Shown here in pieces: positions 9,939 through 21,262 of a stretch of DNA of 64,000 nt (the first letter of the stretch is position 1; every line of letters begins with the position of its first letter). Location of the stretch: the NCBI GenBank assembly GCA_019321725.1, contig CM033120.1, forward strand, positions 7,569,694 through 7,633,693, read 5' to 3'. The notes under the pieces were generated by a model. That model did no database searches and was not told the DNA's origin. It saw only the letters and a list, made by a program, of their open reading frames with translations. Made by a program: the position numbers and the translations under genes. This DNA comes from Paulownia fortunei. Its lineage: Eukaryota; Streptophyta; Magnoliopsida; Lamiales; Paulowniaceae.

Positions 9939-11535
9939 TTTACCAACTTGGGCATCTTTTAGGCTCATGTTGCCTGACAGATTGAGTGCTAAGATTAACA
10001 CTTTGCCTATTGCTGATAGAGCATATAGTTGGGCACCCAGACGAGAGCCCAGGCTTGTTAATAGGCAGGGCAATATCACCCTACTTACTGAGGTCTTTAG
10101 GTGCTCGATGGGTGTGTTGGGCGACAACCCATCAAGGGATGGATGGTAGGTTGCCCGGCAGTCTCTTATGCCATTACTTGGGCATGAGATGGGTTGTTGC
10201 CCATCGTCATGTCACATGTAAGAATCTCAATTTTTATTTTTTTTAATTAATGCTTAAGTTTTAAAATTTTAAAAGATGGTTTTTAATGAGAAAACATTAA
10301 TTTAATCCCAAACTTGAAAAATGACAAATAATGGTTGGAAAAATTACATACTTTTAAATTTTTCTGAATGTTGTGAATGTTGGATGATTATGGAGCCTTG
10401 ATAAATATGATTAGATTAAATGTTGAATGGTTTATTTTGGGTTTTATTGAAATGAGGCCTGCGTGCTCGCCAATTCTTTTTATTCTCGATGCATTTCTTT
10501 CCCCCTCCTGTGTACCTTGCCTTGGAAGAAATTTCAAAGTTTCTTATAGTATAGCAATTGTAATGAGAGTAGATGATAGTTGGTGAAGTGTAACTTTTTA
10601 TAATATGGCAGACATTACAAGTAGTAAGAGTAAAAAAAAAATCAAGGAATGAAGGCCTATGAATGTATGGGATACAATTATGTAATGGATAGGATTAATT
10701 TCCATTTTAATTATTACACTTAGGTTGGCCTCGATAGACTTTGACTCGAATGAATCATATAGGATAATGGCCCATGATCATCCTATTATTTATGTATGTA
10801 ATGATACATGGATGGTTTATTTAATGCTTTCTTTAGGATTATGCTTGTGATCACTAGGATAGTGTAACATTAAATAAACAACATGTAGGATTTATAGATG
10901 AGGTCTTGCATTATAAAATGAACCCTCAATTGAAATATATTCAAGTAAAGAACTTTAGTTAGTTCCATATCAAGTAAATATGGCCATATTGGGTTGGACC
11001 CAATCGTCCATGCATTCCATCAAAAGTATGTGACAGGAGACCTACTACCTCATTTAGTGCATTGGCCATAAGTCGTGGGATATGCTAAATGATGGAATAT
11101 TGTGATCACTACTTGCATGGAGATACCCATATAAATGTGATGTTTAAATGATGGCCACATTTAAATGTTTCATTGATATAGATGTTTGATGGGTCTGACT
11201 TGATACTAAGTATCATATGGTTTCATAAAGTTGGGGTACATGGGAAAGGTGAGATAAAATACCTTCACGGTTGTATGGTGGTGAAATCGCTAATGTGTTA
11301 ATCACTTTTTAATGATGTCATATGGGCTCATAAGTATTACAATACTAATTAGACCTCAAGCCCACTAGCAAAATAAGATTTCTTGAATTACCTTCTCAAG
11401 GGTGATGGAATTTGAATAAAATGGTGGCTAACATTCATAATTAGAGACTATATTATAAACGAATAAATTTTTGAATATATGCTTATTTTCAGCCTCATTA
11501 TTTTGTAGATTAGTTACAAAATGGATAAAAATCTA
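9939..11535 (+). mobile_element. Leader of plus-strand copia element (same family as position 1)
   Basis: This is non-coding sequence upstream of a copia gag. Blocks at 10985-11010 and 11395-11450 match the reverse complement of about 400-825, and the T/A-rich run after 10215 matches the run near 1440-1510. A GC-rich block lies at about 9941-10220 and contains repeated TTGGGC and TTGCCC motifs. The 5' LTR expected further left is replaced by the LTR ending at 9938, so this element is truncated at its 5' end. Confidence 0.65.
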
Positions 11536-11539
11536 TTTG

Positions 11540-12340
11540 CTTCAATTCTGTACAACTATAAACTCATTGGTCCTAACGATGTCGACTGGTTCAGGAACAT
11601 TCAAATTATTTTATAATTTGAAAAGAGGGCTTGTGTCCTCGATGTTTTACCACCGCTAGCTCCATCATAGATGCCATTAAGGGAGAGCTAGTAGAATATC
11701 ACAAGCAAGCTAAGGATAATTTGCAACCCTAGGGCCACATGTTAGCTTTGATGTCAAATGAGTTGTAGAGGCAACATAAGAATCTAGCACATACTACAGA
11801 GATTCACCTTTATCTATAAGATTTGTATGATGAACACACTAGGCAGATGAGATACCATGTCTCAAAAGAGACATTCTAGACATGTATGATGTAAGGCTTT
11901 TTAGTCCATAGACATGGGTTGAAGATGATAGGCCTCATAGAACGGCTTGAGTCATTGAGAGTTGTTATGGATAACAAGATGTACATTGATCTCATCCTAT
12001 AGTCTCTACTGAACTCATTCTATGCCTTTGTTGTGAACTTTAACATGCATTAGATGGAGACTAGACTTGCTAAGCTAGTTAATAGGTTAAAAATGACTGA
12101 GTCCGCTATAAAGAAAGAGAATCTTGTCATGCTCCTCTTCATTCCAATCTAAGGCTAAGAAGTTGAAGAAAGAGGGTTCTTTGAAGGGCAAGAGTGTGAA
12201 GTCCTGTGGTGGAGTCAAGAAGGGTTCCAAGGCCAGAGAAATGCCTTGTAGCAAACTAAGGCATTAGAAGAGGAACTTCAAGGAGTACCTTGTAAGTTGC
12301 CAAGATAATTCTAGTATGTATTTCATTAAGGTTGATCTTT
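11540..12340 (+). pseudogene. Ty1/copia gag (degenerate)
   Basis: The frame gives YKLIGPNDVDWFRNIQIIL near 11558-11615, homologous to the minus-strand fragment at 1-300, then after stops an N-E-L-x-R-Q-H block near 11756-11780 and YHVSKE near 11852-11870. Near 12235-12290 is a ruined zinc knuckle (PCSKLRH followed by KRNFKEYL) in which zinc-binding Cys residues and the frame are lost. Many stops occur. In intact copia elements gag forms the virus-like particle that packages the element RNA. Confidence 0.75.
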
Positions 12341-13480
12341 TAATTATCGAAGCTTATTGGTATTGGATAGATGTTATTCTTATATTTGCAATAATTTACA
12401 AGTGAATGTACGAAGCAAGATGCTAAATAAGAGAGAGATAACCCTGAGACTAAGGAGTGGAGCAAAAGTTACTACATTAGCCATTAGGATTGTAGACTTA
12501 GCATTTGGTAATGGAAATAGGGTAGTTTTAAATAATTGTCTTTGCGATCCTAAATTAATAAAAGTATCATCTATATTCCAATTTTAGATAGAGAAGGTTT
12601 TTATTTTTTGATTAATAATAAAAGCTATTCTATTTTTAATGGTTTTTCATTAGTTTATGTCAGAGTATTGAAGAATGATTTATACCTATCCTAGCCCAAA
12701 AAATTCATTTTGCATATTCAACAAAATAAAAAAAATTAGATGATCATAGTTCTACATACTTATGGCATGCACGACTAGGTTATATCTCTAAAAAAAATTC
12801 ACAAGATGGCACAATTGCTTGACCTTACAGACTCACAAGAAATACAAACATATGAATCTTACCTTAAGGGAAAGATGACCAAGTTACCATTTCTTAGACA
12901 ACTGGAGTGTGCTACTAATCCTTTAGATTTGATCCATACGGATGTATGTAGGCCACTAAGCAAACAACCAATACTTCATTATCAATACTCAAGATTATTC
13001 AAGGTATGGGTATGTGTATCAATTGAGATACAAGTTTGAGACCTTTGAAAATTAAAAGAATTCAAGCATGAGGTGGAGAAACAAATTGAGCGTAGTATTA
13101 AAATCCTATGATCTGATCGAGGAGACAAATATTAAGCATGAAGTTTCTTGATTATGTGAAAGAGACTAGGATTCTCTCATAGAGGACTCCGCCCGCAACA
13201 CCTTATCTCAATGGGGTAGCGGAGCGAATGAACCAAACTTTGTTGGACATGATTCGATCTATGATAAGTTTCACCGAACTTCCTCTAGAATCGGGCTATA
13301 CTCTGAAATGACGACAATACTATTAACTAGAATGCCATCCAAGTTAGGTGCCCAAAGTACCATTTATGGTGTGGTGTGGTGTGGCAAAACCCCTTCTTGA
13401 AATTTCAAATGAATCCACTAAATACTATTTTTATGACCCTTTAGAACAAAAAGTGTTTGTTTCAAAGGAATGCCACCTTT
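12340..13480 (+). pseudogene. Copia protease, pre-integrase and integrase remnants
   Basis: The protease block at 12357-12587 starts V-L-D-R-C-Y where copia proteases have V-L-D-T/S-G, so the catalytic D-T/S-G triad is destroyed. The rest (ICNNLQVNVR, LRLRSGAKV, VVLNNCLCDP) follows the family pattern. A pre-integrase segment at 12806-12960 includes Y-E-S-Y-L-K-G-K and DLIHTDVCRPLS. Integrase core sequence follows in shifting frames: SIKILRSDRGDKY near 13093-13132 holds one catalytic Asp, and the PQHLISMG and NQTLLDM-like blocks lie near 13195-13250. Nearly every block is in a different frame. Confidence 0.78.
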
Positions 13481-13559
13481 CTAGCGAAGGAGTTCCCATT
13501 AGATAGAAAGGGCGAGGTTGTAAGAAGAAATTCAAGAGCCCCAAAATGTCCCATAGAAG

Positions 13560-14735
13560 GTAGTTGTGATTGAACCACCTACAACTAACACTTTTGACAC
13601 ACAACCTCCTAGGAGATCTGAAAGAATCTTACAGCAACCTGAGAGGTATGGCTTCTTATTAAAGAACAAGAACAAGGAGCATTCTTTGGATATTGATTCA
13701 AGAAATTATAAAGAAGCAATGTTCGATATTGACTCAAAAATATGGCAAAAGGTCATGCAATTTGAGATGGACTCCATGTACTCCAACAAGGTATGGACCT
13801 TGGTGGACCCACCAGAGGGTATAGTACATATTGGCTACAAATAGGTGTTCAAGCGGAAGCTTGGAGCAAATAGAGAGGTAGCAACCTATAAGGCAAGGTT
13901 ATACTCAAAGGTAAGGAATTGACTATGAGGAAACCTTCCCACCAATGGCGATGTTGAAATCTATTCAGATGTAAAGACCACCTTCCTTAATAGAAATACT
14001 GAGAAAGAGATCTACATGAAACAACATAAGTGATTTATATCCAAATAAAGCGAGCAAAGTTTTGTAAACTTTAGAGGTCCATTTATAGACTCAAACAAGT
14101 TTCTTAAAGTTGGAACATCCGATTCGATGATGCAATCAAATCATTTGGTTTCCTCAAGAATTCAAATAAGCCTTGTGTGTACAAGAAGGTTAATGGGAGC
14201 TGGGAGCATAGTGACGTTTATTATCCTTTATGTTGAAGACATCTTACTCATTGAGAATGATGTAAGGATATTGCACTCAATAAAGGCTTGGTTGTTTATG
14301 CAATTCTTCATGAAGAATTTGGGAGATTCATCCTGCATTTTAGGGATTAAGATCTATAGAGATAGATCTAAGAGGATGATTGGACTATAGCAATCCATAT
14401 ACATAGAAAAAATGCTAATGAGGTTTAGCATGAAACAATTAAAAAAGGTATACTCTCGATGAGTTAAGTTATTTCTTTCTCAAAATCTATCTCCAAAGAC
14501 TCCTGATATAAGAGAAAAAATAACTCACATATCTTATACTTCGTGATATGAAGCATAATATATGCTATGCTAGTACTGGCTTGATGTTGCATATGCTTTG
14601 AGTGTAATGAGCAGATATTAGTCCAATCCAAGTGAACAACACTAGAAAGATATAAAGACGATCCTTAAGTATTTATGATGTATTTCCCAATTCCTTAACA
14701 ATCATAAGAGAAATATGTTGGGTATAATATTTTCA
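13560..14735 (+). pseudogene. Copia reverse transcriptase and start of RNase H (degenerate)
   Basis: The open stretch 13566-13844 contains DSKIWQKVMQFEMDSMY and VWTLVDPPEG, the standard start of the copia RT domain. KRKLGANREVATYKARL follows near 13850-13900. About a dozen or more residues are missing between the KSI and DVKTTFLN blocks (near 13960-13990). The catalytic motif reads Y-V-E-D at 14229-14240 instead of Y-V-D-D, a substitution expected to abolish polymerase activity. DVAYALSVMSRY near 14582-14616 marks the region leading into RNase H. Recognisable sequence stops at about 14735, just before an unrelated LTR. Confidence 0.8.
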
Positions 14736-14767
14736 TTTGTGGAGGTTAATAATTGGTCAATAAAGGA

Positions 14768-15720
14768 TGTGTCACCAATTTAGCTAAATAGGTGAATCTC
14801 CTATACTTTCTATAGTATGTGACTTAAAACATCTTTATCAAGGCAAGATGAAAATTGGATTAGGGTTTTCTAATGATTCATCAAGGAGTCAATGAGTCTG
14901 GGAATAGAATCATAGTTACTAAGTCAAATAAAGTTTCAACTAACAATCCATGCTCTATACTTAATCAAGATATTAGGAGACAGAAGGATCGTACTTGCAT
15001 GTTACTCGTAATAAGAAATAGGTTCACTTTTCTTCACCTCAGACTAGGTGCTCATGATGCACTGCTAGGTACTTCCCATGACTTATAGGTTCTTGAAATT
15101 AAGGATTTAATTTCAAGATAATTAATTAATTAGATTAATTAATTAAAAAATTAAACTATTCAACTAAGTTGCAAGAGTTGTGAGCCTACTGTTAGCTTAC
15201 TTATGAACCTAAGGGGTCACACACAAATCGAGAAAGTTCATTTCTCTCTAGAAGATAATCTAAGGAGTTGGATTAAATTAACTAATAGAGATTAATTAAT
15301 TGAAGAACAAATTAATTCAAAGAGTTAAATTTATTTATCCAATTATAATTATTTAATTGAACCTAATAAAAATTAAAGGCTTAATAGGAGTTAATTAATT
15401 AATTGATTGGATCAATTAATTAAGAAAGAGAAATTAATTTAAAGAGTTAAATTAATTTATTCAAACTAATAATATTATTATTTAATTAGGCCTAATTTAA
15501 TTAAGATGCCTTACTGGAACTATTTAATTAATTGATTGGATTAGTTAATTAAATTAGGCTTGTTTTATTGATAGGAGTAATTAAATTGACTTAATTAAAT
15601 CAATTAGAGATTAAGTCCAAGGATGATGGGCTTGTTGGAGAGGTCTAATAGGAGTCTTCAAATTGGACCGATTAGTTCGAGGTCATATCTCCTAAATCTA
15701 TAAGGTATTTATGATTCACA
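14768..15720 (+). mobile_element. 5' LTR of Tat-like gypsy element
   Basis: The right end is fixed by CA at 15719-15720, a short AT spacer and the primer site at 15728. The left end is placed at TGTGTCACC (14768) because copia sequence stops just before it; this is inferred. The LTR is unusually rich in TTAATTAATTAA palindromes and contains a tandem duplication of about 122 bp. Only one LTR of this element is in the window, so no target duplication can be checked. Confidence 0.6.
15309..15552 (+). repeat. Imperfect 122-bp tandem duplication in the Tat-like LTR
   Basis: Units 15309-15430 and 15431-15552 both start AAATTAATT(C/T)AAAGAGTTAAAT, continue through a TATTTAATT block, and end with TTAATTAATTGATTGGAT(C/T)A. 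They differ by scattered substitutions and small gaps. Confidence 0.8.
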
Positions 15721-15727
15721 AATTAAT

Positions 15728-15745
15728 TGGTGCAGTCTGTGGGAA
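15728..15745 (+). other. Primer binding site of Tat-like gypsy element
   Basis: TGGTGCAGTCTGTGGGAA follows the LTR by seven bases. It closely resembles the TGGCGCCGTCTGTGGGAA site known from Tat-lineage plant gypsy elements. Confidence 0.75.
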
Positions 15746-16254
15746 AGAGATAAGATGAGTTAACATGTCAGAAACACTAAAAAACAATAACAACCCCTCA
15801 GCATATATCTTTGCTCTCACCCTCATTGTAAATTCTCCCCAACCCAAGTGCAAAGGGATCAACCACATTATCTAAACAAGAAAGTAAGACCTTGGGCGGA
15901 TGATATAGAAAATCAGTAGGCGAGTTCCCAACAAACACAAAAGGAAAGCTGGAATGTCGAACATGCCTCCATCGAAGCATCCTAAGACCCTAGCCATTAA
16001 AAAATCACGCTCTAGAAGAATACTGCATTAGACAATCCCCATTTGGTAATGAAAATGAGTTAGAGGAAGTTGCTTGTCGAACTCTGCCTAGATCGATACT
16101 GGGAGAGAGCCAGGTAAGGCTCTTATGAGAAAACTGGGATATCAGATAAGTCTTTGCTTGCAAGATAATAGGTGAATGAGCTCATTGACCAAGTGGAACA
16201 GTTGTGGCAAAAGCTTAAGAAGTTGAGGAGAAGGGGGTAGTGACGTCTGCTCAG

Positions 16255-17290
16255 CAAAAGAGGGGCTCCTCATTTTTGTTTGAAATCTTATCTGAGGACA
16301 TTACTCCTAATTATAAGCTTCCTGACCTACCCAAATATGATGGTAACAAAGACCCATAGGAGCATCTTACTTCTTTTAAGAATGTATGCAGTTGTATAGA
16401 TAATCTGATGCCATCAATGCTCATATTGTTCAAGCACATGAGTGGTTCACAAGTTTACAAATAGGCATTGTGGTCTCTTATGAGCAATTGGCAAGAAAAT
16501 TCCTCTACCATTTCTCCAATAAAAGAAAGCAAAGAGATTAGCAACTTATGTATTTACTATCAAGAAAGTGGAAGATGAGTCTTGGCATGATTTCATCAAT
16601 AGATTAAAAAATGAGGTGTTGGAGGTGCAAGACCTAAGAATTGATATGCAGGTTTGCACTCTAATCCACAGATTAAAGAAGAGATCTCTGGCTTCATCAC
16701 TAGCTTGGGAACCGCCACCTAACATCAAACATATCTTGGAGATGGCTCAACTTTAAATAAATGAAGAGGAAATAAATTATTAAAGGATCAGAAATAGGCT
16801 AGAAACACAAAGGGTGGACAAGATCAGAAAGATCAGAAAGAAGGGCATTGTCCATGGTCTGAAAAAGACCGGGATAAGTAGACTAGTAGGCTTATATGGG
16901 AATATTTCACAACTATACAACACTAAACACCCCACGAGTGCATGCCTTGATGCCTATTAGAAATTCAAACATGCTCTAGTGGTAAAAAAAGATGAGAACT
17001 ACACCAAGAAAGAGGAACTCCATAAAGTATTATCTCTTTCATCAAGATCAAGGCCTCGATATTGAGGAATGCTACAAACTCAAGAATGAGATCGAGAGAT
17101 CAAATATATTTGAAGGACTTTATAGCTCAACCTAATCAAAAAGAGGGTGATAAGAAAAATCATTATCAACTCAATCATGTAGTAGGTCTAGAGGTTGAGC
17201 GAGGTAAGAATGAGATAAAGGCAAAAGACCAGATTAGCCACATTCCCTTAAGGAAGATCAAAGGGAAGATCATCTTCCTATAAGGGGGGT
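16255..17290 (+). pseudogene. Tat-like gypsy gag (degenerate)
   Basis: Near 16285-16355 the sequence encodes LSEDITPNYKLPDLPKYDGNKDP, the well-known start of the gag core in plant Tat-type elements. A later part (open at 16568-16756) carries VEDESWHDFINRLKNEVLEV, matching the second half of that domain. Near 17060-17150 a TNSRMRSRDQIYLKDFIAQP-like stretch corresponds to the conserved block ahead of the protease. Stops and frameshifts break the frame at many points. Gag of these elements forms the particle that holds the RNA; this copy cannot. Confidence 0.78.
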
Positions 17291-17419
17291 CATTCATATG
17301 ATTATAGAGGGTCGGAGAGTTGGAGATTCAAACAATGTAGAAAAACATACATCCGGATCTTAAGGACATAAGAAAGACATAAATATCACCATGTCTTGTA
17401 CATACAAAAACTACAATGT

Positions 17420-17703
17420 ATTACTTTGATGATCGAGACCTCAAAAGGATCATGCCTCAGTAAAATGATCCCATGATGGTCACCATAGACATTGCAAACT
17501 TGGATGTTCAAAAGGTAATCATAGATGATCAAAGATCAATCTTCTTACATGTGCTAACAAAGATAGAAATGGATGTCACAACCACACAATCGGTGCACAC
17601 CCCATTAGCTGGCTTTACGGAAGCAAAGTGGTTCCCTTTGGAACTGTCGACATCCGAACCTCACTTGAAGAAAAACCTTATAGAAAGACGATCATGGTAA
17701 AGT
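17420..17703 (+). pseudogene. Tat-like protease, N-terminal part
   Basis: The frame 17473-17700 reads MVTIDIANLDVQKVIID, where functional copies continue into an active-site D-T/S-G; here it reads D-D-Q-R, so the catalytic triad is gone. A HTPLAGFTEAKWFP block follows near 17598. The frame shifts near 17650, and the MVKYL residues at about 17692-17706 sit at the left edge of the inserted DNA transposon. The matching continuation starts at 19021. Confidence 0.78.
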
Positions 17704-17710
17704 ACTTGTG
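17704..17710. repeat. Target-site duplication, left copy (ACTTGTG)
   Basis: ACTTGTG at the left edge of the inserted element matches ACTTAGTG at 19018-19025 except for one missing base. Confidence 0.65.
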
Positions 17711-18246
17711 TGGTGATTGGTAAGACGGTATGCAGCGGGAAAGGAATAGGTATTTCCAAGTACATTCTCAAACACATGTTTGGTATAATTTAGTGTTATT
17801 CCTCCCTCCCCTATAGGTTTAGCCATTCTCAATCAGTTAAGAATAAACTTATATTTACTTTTGACAAATTATCTGCCTAAACTTAACAAAAAGTGTTTGA
17901 TAAAACTTGAGACCCAACTAGTCAATATTTTTATGGAGTTCCACCCAAATTTGAGACCCAGTACATTGGACCCGCTAAACCCTCATTATGATTTTAAAAT
18001 ATTAAATAATATATCTAAATACAATATCACCATAACCTTTATATGAGAAAAAGAATTACTAACAAAGAACTATTTATTTATAAATTTATATGTGCATGTT
18101 TTTATTTTTGAAATTTTAAAAAATTTCAAAAGTATTTATTATTTTTATCTATTTAAAAAATAAATTTTTTATTGGTTTTGTATTATTATTTTAATGTATA
18201 AAAGAATTATACTTATGTTATATATATGAGTATATATGTAACATTA

Positions 18247-18279
<33 letters not shown>

Positions 18280-19017
18280 ACATCACACAAATACATAATA
18301 AACAAAAAAATATGCGATATTTTAACGTGTTGGGTTCAAATACGATTCTGATATGAAAACTAAAATTTGAGAGCTGCAAGGATAACAATTTGTGACTTTG
18401 AAACCCACCTTAAGTGAGGCAGGTTACAAATGCCATTCAAGTTTTACCCAAACCTATTGTTATTCCTAATAAAACTAAACCATCATAAAAAATTCATTGT
18501 TTGCCTCCATGTTTTTTTCAACTTTTTCTCCCAATCCCGTCAACAATCACACCAGTCACTATGTAAAAACTTATTTTTGTCTCTTATTTCTCTCTTCATC
18601 TTTGTCTTGTGACTCTTAATTCATCTTTTTATCAAATATCTTAGTATTTTGTACTTTTTGTGAAAAAATATTATATTAGGATGAGATTTTATCTATAGTT
18701 GTGTGTGTGTGTGTATATATTGTTCAACACTGACTAAAACCATAACAAATCTATTTGTGCACAACATATTGAATAATAATTTTATTTTAAAGAAAAAATT
18801 CTACTATAGGATAATTTAGTTATTAAAAATATTTTATTTCATTCCTGGCATTCATTTCTATTTACCAATCATGGGATTGGAATCAAGCAAGGAATAATGA
18901 TTCAATTCTTTTCTCATTCCTTGTACATACCAAGCATAGGAAATGGTATACTCATATCATTAATTTCACATCATCATTCCATTCCTATCTAATTCCATTC
19001 ATGCATATCAATCACCC
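17711..19017. mobile_element. Non-autonomous DNA transposon, 1.3 kb, inserted in the gypsy protease
   Basis: The ends form short inverted repeats: TGGTGATTGGTA at the left, GGGTGATTGATA read inward from the right. They are flanked by ACTTGTG and ACTTAGTG. Flanking protease sequence is continuous across the insert: removing it together with one duplicate copy leaves the same codon phase. The right subterminal region is rich in ATTCC/GGAAT motifs, as in many plant Harbinger-type elements, whereas a duplication near 8 bp would suit a hAT-type element, so the superfamily is left open. No transposase frame is present (17861-18046 has no family features). It contains an AC/AT microsatellite. Confidence 0.78.
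18247..18279. repeat. (AC)n(AT)n microsatellite
   Basis: About nine AC units are followed directly by about seven AT units, within the inserted DNA transposon. Confidence 0.9.
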
Positions 19018-19025
19018 ACTTAGTG
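19018..19025. repeat. Target-site duplication, right copy (ACTTAGTG)
   Basis: ACTTAGTG follows the DNA transposon; the gypsy protease reading resumes inside it with codons for V-V-D-A-P. Confidence 0.65.
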
Positions 19026-19797
19026 GTAGATGCCCCCTTTGCACACAACGTGATATTAGGAGAGTGAGGTCAAACCAGTTTCAGGCAGTGGTGTCCATGT
19101 ATCACTTGAAAATGAAATTCCCTACAAAGAAGGAAATGGAGAAGTAAAATATGATCAGAGAAGTGCAAAAGAATGTTATAATGTCTCTCTGAAAAAGAGA
19201 GAGATAATAGATTCCATCCAGGCAACCAATATATAAGCATATTTCTTACATGATTGAAGAAAAGAGGTCAAAAGAGGATGAGTTATAGATTGAACCCTCC
19301 AAAGGGTATAAGTCTTCGAACTACAATCCAAAAATATGGAGAAGTTTATATGTATTGGTTCACAAATGGACTAAGCTCTGAATTGATGAAAATCAAGTTT
19401 CAGAGAAAAAAATCCAATATCTTTACATAGAAGCCTATTGATGAGGGTGTTAATCCTGAGGTCATTATACATTGGCTTAGCGTTGATCCTACAATAAAGC
19501 CTGTAAAATAAAAGAAGAGGAAATTTAGGAAAATAGATATCAAATAATAGAGGAAGAAGTTACCAAGCTTCTTGAGGCCGGCTATGTGGTTGAAGTCCTG
19601 TTTCGTAGACTAGTTATCAAAGTTTTAGTTCTTAAGGCCTCGAAAAAATGGCTAATATGTACAAATTTTATTGACTTGAATAATGCATGTCTAAAGGACC
19701 CATACCCCTTCCTTAGGATCGATCTTCTAGTCAATTTTTACCATAAGATGTTGCTTAGTATGATATATCCGTATTAGGGGTATCATTAAATCTTTAT
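19021..19797 (+). pseudogene. Tat-like protease C-terminus and start of reverse transcriptase
   Basis: VVDAPFAHNVILG at 19023-19061 continues the protease that stops at 17703. VSMYHLKMKFPTKKE follows near 19091. The RT begins near 19555 (EEEVTKLLEAGYVVEVLFR) with a WLICTNFIDLNNACLKDPYP block at 19649-19708 (open frame 19586-19777). The sequence ends at 19797 within the RT palm motif that normally contains the first catalytic Asp, where the LTR of element A starts. The rest of RT, RNase H and integrase are absent from the window. Confidence 0.82.
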
Positions 19798-21239
19798 TGA
19801 TAAGCTAAAAATTTCATGCAGTTTTAATACCCTTAATACCATGATTATAATATGTTTTGGTATGCATTAGTGGTAACTATATTTAGTATTGATAAATTTG
19901 GGTGTAGGTATAATTTTGGAGATGATGGTTGAAAGGAAGAAAATGCTGGAAAAAAAAGAGAAACAGAGCTTGCGCCTAGGTGCTGTTATATTGAGCCTAG
20001 GTGCCAATTTTAGGGTACAAAATATAGATGATCATACCTAAGTGCCATTTGATAGCGCCTAGGCGCATATGCAATGCCCAAAACTAAATTATTGGTGCCT
20101 AGGCACCATCTCCTTCGAGCCTAGGTGCTGAGTCGTGTAACATATTTGATTTTCTTTGTTTAATACTTTGACAAGTAGCTTAAATGGGGAGTTTGGGAAT
20201 CTTTATTGTTATACACCCCCTAGCTACATATATTACATCACTCATTCATATACAATACACACTCTCTTATATATCTCATCATAATCTATTTATCACACAC
20301 ACTTTTAACACATAATTATCTTACTCTTATTCAATTCACACACTCTCGTATAGACACCACTTGTCATCCATCTATAATCGACCACACCCATTGCCCTTGG
20401 GGCATAAGAAAATGGAATTGAAGCCAAGAGAAGGCAAAAACTATCTTTAGGCTTGCTGAATCAAGTGAAGAATTGGAGAATCCTTGACAAGGTTGTAATT
20501 TTCTTCTTTGACTTTCTTTTGATTTCAATATGAGCTAAATTCCTCTTGGGCAAGACTTGAAAAGCCAATATGTGGAATTATAAGTTGATATTGTTTATGG
20601 TTGAATGTCAGTTTAAATTGTGTTAAGCATTCACTATGTATTTAATATTTTTTTAAGTTTGGCCAACTTTGAAATGATCTTTATTATTGTGATTAAAATC
20701 AAGAGGTAGTATTACAACAAGTACTCGTATAATGTATGCCATGGACTAATTGCTACAGAGATATAAGATTTAGTATATACAATAGTTATAGACGTAAAGT
20801 CAAAAGCTAGTGGAGTTCGAAGAACCTAATGCATTATTAATTGGTAAAACCCATAATAGAAATGTTTCTAGTTGCCTATTAATAGTAGATTTGGTAAATC
20901 TTGAGAGAGTCTACCAAGTAAATTAAGAGATCCCATTGTCACATGATTGACATATATTCTATCCATAACAAGTTGAAGCTTGTTATGAAATAGCCTTGCC
21001 CCCTTCTCCCTAGACTTCATTTCTTACACTCTTTAGTTGTTAAATTTGTTTTGTTATTTTGTTTATTTTAGATTTCAATTAGCTTATCAAACTATGTTAG
21101 GTTAAATATAGCTAGCTCATCTATATTCGGCACTTACATACACACTTCCTAGGGACACGACAACATATGATCTCACACACTTTATTACTTGTGTAGTGCA
21201 CATGCTATTCCGTGTTGCACACACCGCACATGTACGTCA
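19798..21239 (+). mobile_element. 5' LTR of Athila-like element A
   Basis: It begins TGATAAGC at 19798 and ends TACGTCA at 21239, followed by the AGTTAT spacer and primer site. Its right two-thirds matches the LTR at 28985-30436 over long blocks (for example TTTAAGTTTGGCCAACTTTGAA at 20653 and 29849, and GGTTAAATATAGCTAG at 21101 and 30308). Length is 1442 bp. The left flank is TTTAT; the matching right flank is not in the window. It contains a cluster of CCTAGG-centred palindromes at 19972-20130. Confidence 0.85.
19972..20130. repeat. Cluster of six CCTAGG-centred palindromes in LTR
   Basis: Copies are GCGCCTAGGTGC (19972), GAGCCTAGGTGCC (19993), a diverged ACCTAAGTGCC (about 20036), GCGCCTAGGCGC (20055-20066, perfect), GGTGCCTAGGCACC (20094-20107, perfect) and GAGCCTAGGTGCTGAG (20117). 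They lie within 160 bases at irregular spacing. The corresponding part of LTR B (29150-29300) lacks CCTAGG and instead has repeated TCGTGGC/TCATGGC-type motifs. Confidence 0.85.
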
Positions 21240-21243
21240 AGTT

Positions 21244-21262
21244 ATTGGTGTCGTTCCTAGGG
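21244..21262 (+). other. Degenerate Athila-type primer binding site, element A
   Basis: TTGGTGTCGTTCCTAGGGA stands where element C has TGGCACCGTTGCCGGGG, right after the LTR end and a 5-base spacer. Several mismatches show decay. Confidence 0.7.

Noticed and set aside
19793..19797. TTTAT as a target duplication for element A
   Set aside because: The right boundary of element A is not in the window, so no matching copy can be shown.
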